39,700 nt of DNA from Gammaproteobacteria bacterium. GTDB taxonomy: Bacteria; Pseudomonadota; Gammaproteobacteria; Pseudomonadales; Pseudohongiellaceae. Positions 38,710-39,700 of the stretch are shown here, one piece after another. Where the stretch lies: positions 1 to 39,700 of the forward strand of contig JAPORB010000157.1 of NCBI GenBank assembly GCA_026710425.1, read 5' to 3'. Every line of letters starts with the position of its first letter. The first letter of the stretch is position 1. Under the pieces are notes generated by a model. The model saw nothing but the letters and a program-made list of their open reading frames with translations. It had not been told where the DNA came from and did no database searches. A program made the translations under genes and the position numbers.

Positions 38710-39341
38710 TCGACTCCTTTTTCTGTCCGTGCCAAAACACGAGAAAACAGATGGAGAGAGCCGAGCTGTTTGTCGGAAAGGTAGTGCTCAACTTTTAGGG
38801 GCGGGCTGGCTATGGCCCGCCCTACTGCGGCGGGATGCCTGCCAGGAAGGATGTGAGCCGCCAATTTCGCCAATGATGGCCATGTATCAAATGCCGCGGC
38901 GAGATCAGCGTAGTCTCGAAGTGCACCCCGTCCAAGGCATGCCTCGTACTTGGCGGCGAGCAAATCAACGGGATGCGCTACGGCAACTTCGTTCGAAGCG
39001 AGTAGTGGCTTGCGCGTAGGATATGGTATCAGGTGTCCGCACTCCATGAATGTGAGCTTTATTTCCAGCCCCTCAGTCCTATATGTCGCATCAACCATCC
39101 CGGATCCACCATCTATTTTCGCTCCCGCCAACCAAGGAAAAGAGCGCACAAAAGCCCCGGAGATACAGGCTTGTGATGTTGCGAAATTAAAGTCGGTTGA
39201 GTTCCGATGATTTAAGTAGAGGGCCAGTGCGGTTCCACCGTACAGGATTAACCCACCAGGGAGGGGGGCCATGCTGCGCCATAACCCAAGCATATCCGGG
39301 TCCATAAACCCTAGCTGCCTCGGCTTGGCTATGTCGACCAT
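38703..39341 (-). CDS. AbiEii/AbiGii-like nucleotidyltransferase
   Basis: Nucleotidyltransferase-fold protein of 212 residues related to AbiEii toxins and MNT-like enzymes. GGTALAL (35-41), HRNSTDFN (45-52), the VDLLAAKYEACL segment and the RDYADLAAAF motif follow the family order. The metal-binding pattern D-x-D appears as Asp50-Phe-Asn52, so one acidic residue is replaced by Asn and catalysis may be altered. It begins 13 bases after the small GPKG-type gene and overlaps the 155-residue gene. In typed AbiE systems an antitoxin precedes the toxin; the small upstream protein does not resemble AbiEi, so a toxin-antitoxin role is unproven. Confidence 0.8.
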   Translation of the reverse strand: MVDIAKPRQLGFMDPDMLGLWRSMAPLPGGLILYGGTALALYLNHRNSTDFNFATSQACISGAFVRSFPWLAGAKIDGGSGMVDATYRTEGLEIKLTFMECGHLIPYPTRKPLLASNEVAVAHPVDLLAAKYEACLGRGALRDYADLAAAFDTWPSLAKLAAHILPGRHPAAVGRAIASPPLKVEHYLSDKQLGSLHLFSRVLARTEKGVEW

Positions 39342-39354
39342 GCTTCATCCATAA

Positions 39355-39519
39355 TTATAATGTATGACAAATCGTTCTCCAGATTCTGTCGCGCCCGCCC
39401 TCGCGTTGTTCCCCGCTGACGTGGGTTTCCTCAATCCCACCCGTGGCCACGCGCATAACGTGGACGGCGTTGGCGATGGGGTCGGCTGGTCGTTTCGCGC
39501 CTTTAGGGCCGGTTGGCAT
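39355..39519 (-). CDS. small basic protein, MPTGPKG type
   Basis: 54 residues. The start MPTGPKGAKRPADPIANAVH followed by VMRVATGGIEE matches, from memory, a widespread small proteobacterial protein (often MPxGPKGEKRPADVI...). Those proteins usually continue with a Lys/Ala-rich C-terminus of about 60-75 residues; here the tail after IEE (THVSGEQREGG...) does not, so it may be truncated or frameshifted. Start chosen at ATG 39519 because AGGAGG stands 6 bases before it; a longer frame from 39540 would run through that site. It heads the cassette and its start region is duplicated in inverted orientation at 38072-38125. Confidence 0.65.
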   Translation of the reverse strand: MPTGPKGAKRPADPIANAVHVMRVATGGIEETHVSGEQREGGRDRIWRTICHTL

Positions 39520-39574
39520 GGTAGCCTCCTCGAAATTCAACCATTTTCAACAATTATAGACATTAATTATCGAC
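39511..39574 (-). repeat. right arm of inverted repeat: active promoter-RBS-start copy
   Basis: On the minus strand it reads GGTCGATAATTAATGTC, TATAATTG, an extra 10 bases relative to the left arm, GAGGAGGCTACC and ATG of the small gene. TATAAT at 39558-39553 is a perfect -10, placed to start transcription about 27 bases before the ATG; the -35 region is poor. Arms are separated by about 1.4 kb enclosing the two following genes. Confidence 0.85.
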
Positions 39575-39627
39575 CTATCGGATGGACACACTTGACATCG
39601 GATTCTACTTGATGTCTAATGCCCGGC

Positions 39628-39700
39628 ATGAAGATCGGGCTACGCACAATCAGCGACCAAGCCATTCAGTGGTTCAGTCAGGAAGTTCAGTCGGGTGAGC
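39628..39700 (+). CDS. 5' end of a gene cut by the window edge, possibly a transposase
   Basis: From ATG 39628 the frame stays open to the end: MKIGLRTISDQAIQWFSQEV then QSGE. The opening resembles, from memory, N-termini of IS4-like or DUF4338-type proteins, but 24 residues are too few to decide. No strong ribosome binding site. An imperfect hairpin GACATC/GATGTC lies just upstream (39594-39616). Confidence 0.3.
   Translation, partial: MKIGLRTISDQAIQWFSQEVQSGE

Noticed and set aside
1..39700. tRNA, rRNA or CRISPR loci
   Set aside because: I scanned the spacers for T-loop sequences and regularly spaced repeats and saw none.

Overview
The window reads as chromosome from a gammaproteobacterium with mid-range base composition. 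The gene order topA, lexA, nagZ, then etfBA, rne, lolCDE and lpxK follows, as I remember it, the order in Pseudomonas and other marine Gammaproteobacteria. LexA has its cleavage and catalytic residues at the same positions as the E. coli protein (Ala84-Gly85, Ser119, Lys156). Core genes are intact, but the spacers between them are unusually long and hold decayed genes. Several usual neighbours are missing: sulA beside lexA, rluC opposite rne, and comEC/exbBD between lolE and msbA. This suggests a lineage losing genes while insertion-type elements come and go. No tRNA, rRNA or CRISPR array was seen.

Layout. Positions 215-5202: a branched-chain aminotransferase, topoisomerase I, and LexA on the minus strand with a distant promoter carrying an SOS box. 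Positions 5203-6476: mostly non-coding, with a broken transposase-like gene. Positions 6477-9377: nagZ, an MscS-type channel and a hypoxanthine phosphoribosyltransferase. Positions 9374-16796, minus strand: mnmH followed by an AddB-like nuclease and an AddA-like helicase-nuclease. Positions 17060-17579: a frameshifted coiled-coil gene. Positions 18291-18983: a DUF1285 protein. Positions 19568-25706: a KamA-family radical SAM aminomutase, two CoA-transferase subunits, a class III aminotransferase and both ETF subunits. Positions 25799-28651: RNase E on the minus strand. Positions 28652-30555: a long gene-poor stretch ahead of a serine recombinase. Positions 31437-37848: lolC, lolD, lolE, msbA and lpxK, the envelope lipoprotein and lipid A export genes. 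Positions 38072-39574: an accessory cassette with a small GPKG-type protein, an AbiEii-like nucleotidyltransferase and a Trp-rich protein, bracketed by inverted copies of one promoter-RBS-start segment. A further gene, possibly a transposase, begins at the right edge.

The most interesting system is the kamA cluster. Read in order, its enzymes could move an amino group from alpha to beta carbon, convert the beta-amino acid to a beta-keto acid, and activate that acid as a CoA thioester ready for thiolysis. Residues aligning with the lysine-binding aspartates of lysine 2,3-aminomutase appear replaced (Arg352, and Ser388 or Ala389), so the substrate may not be lysine. The second candidate is the cassette at the right end.
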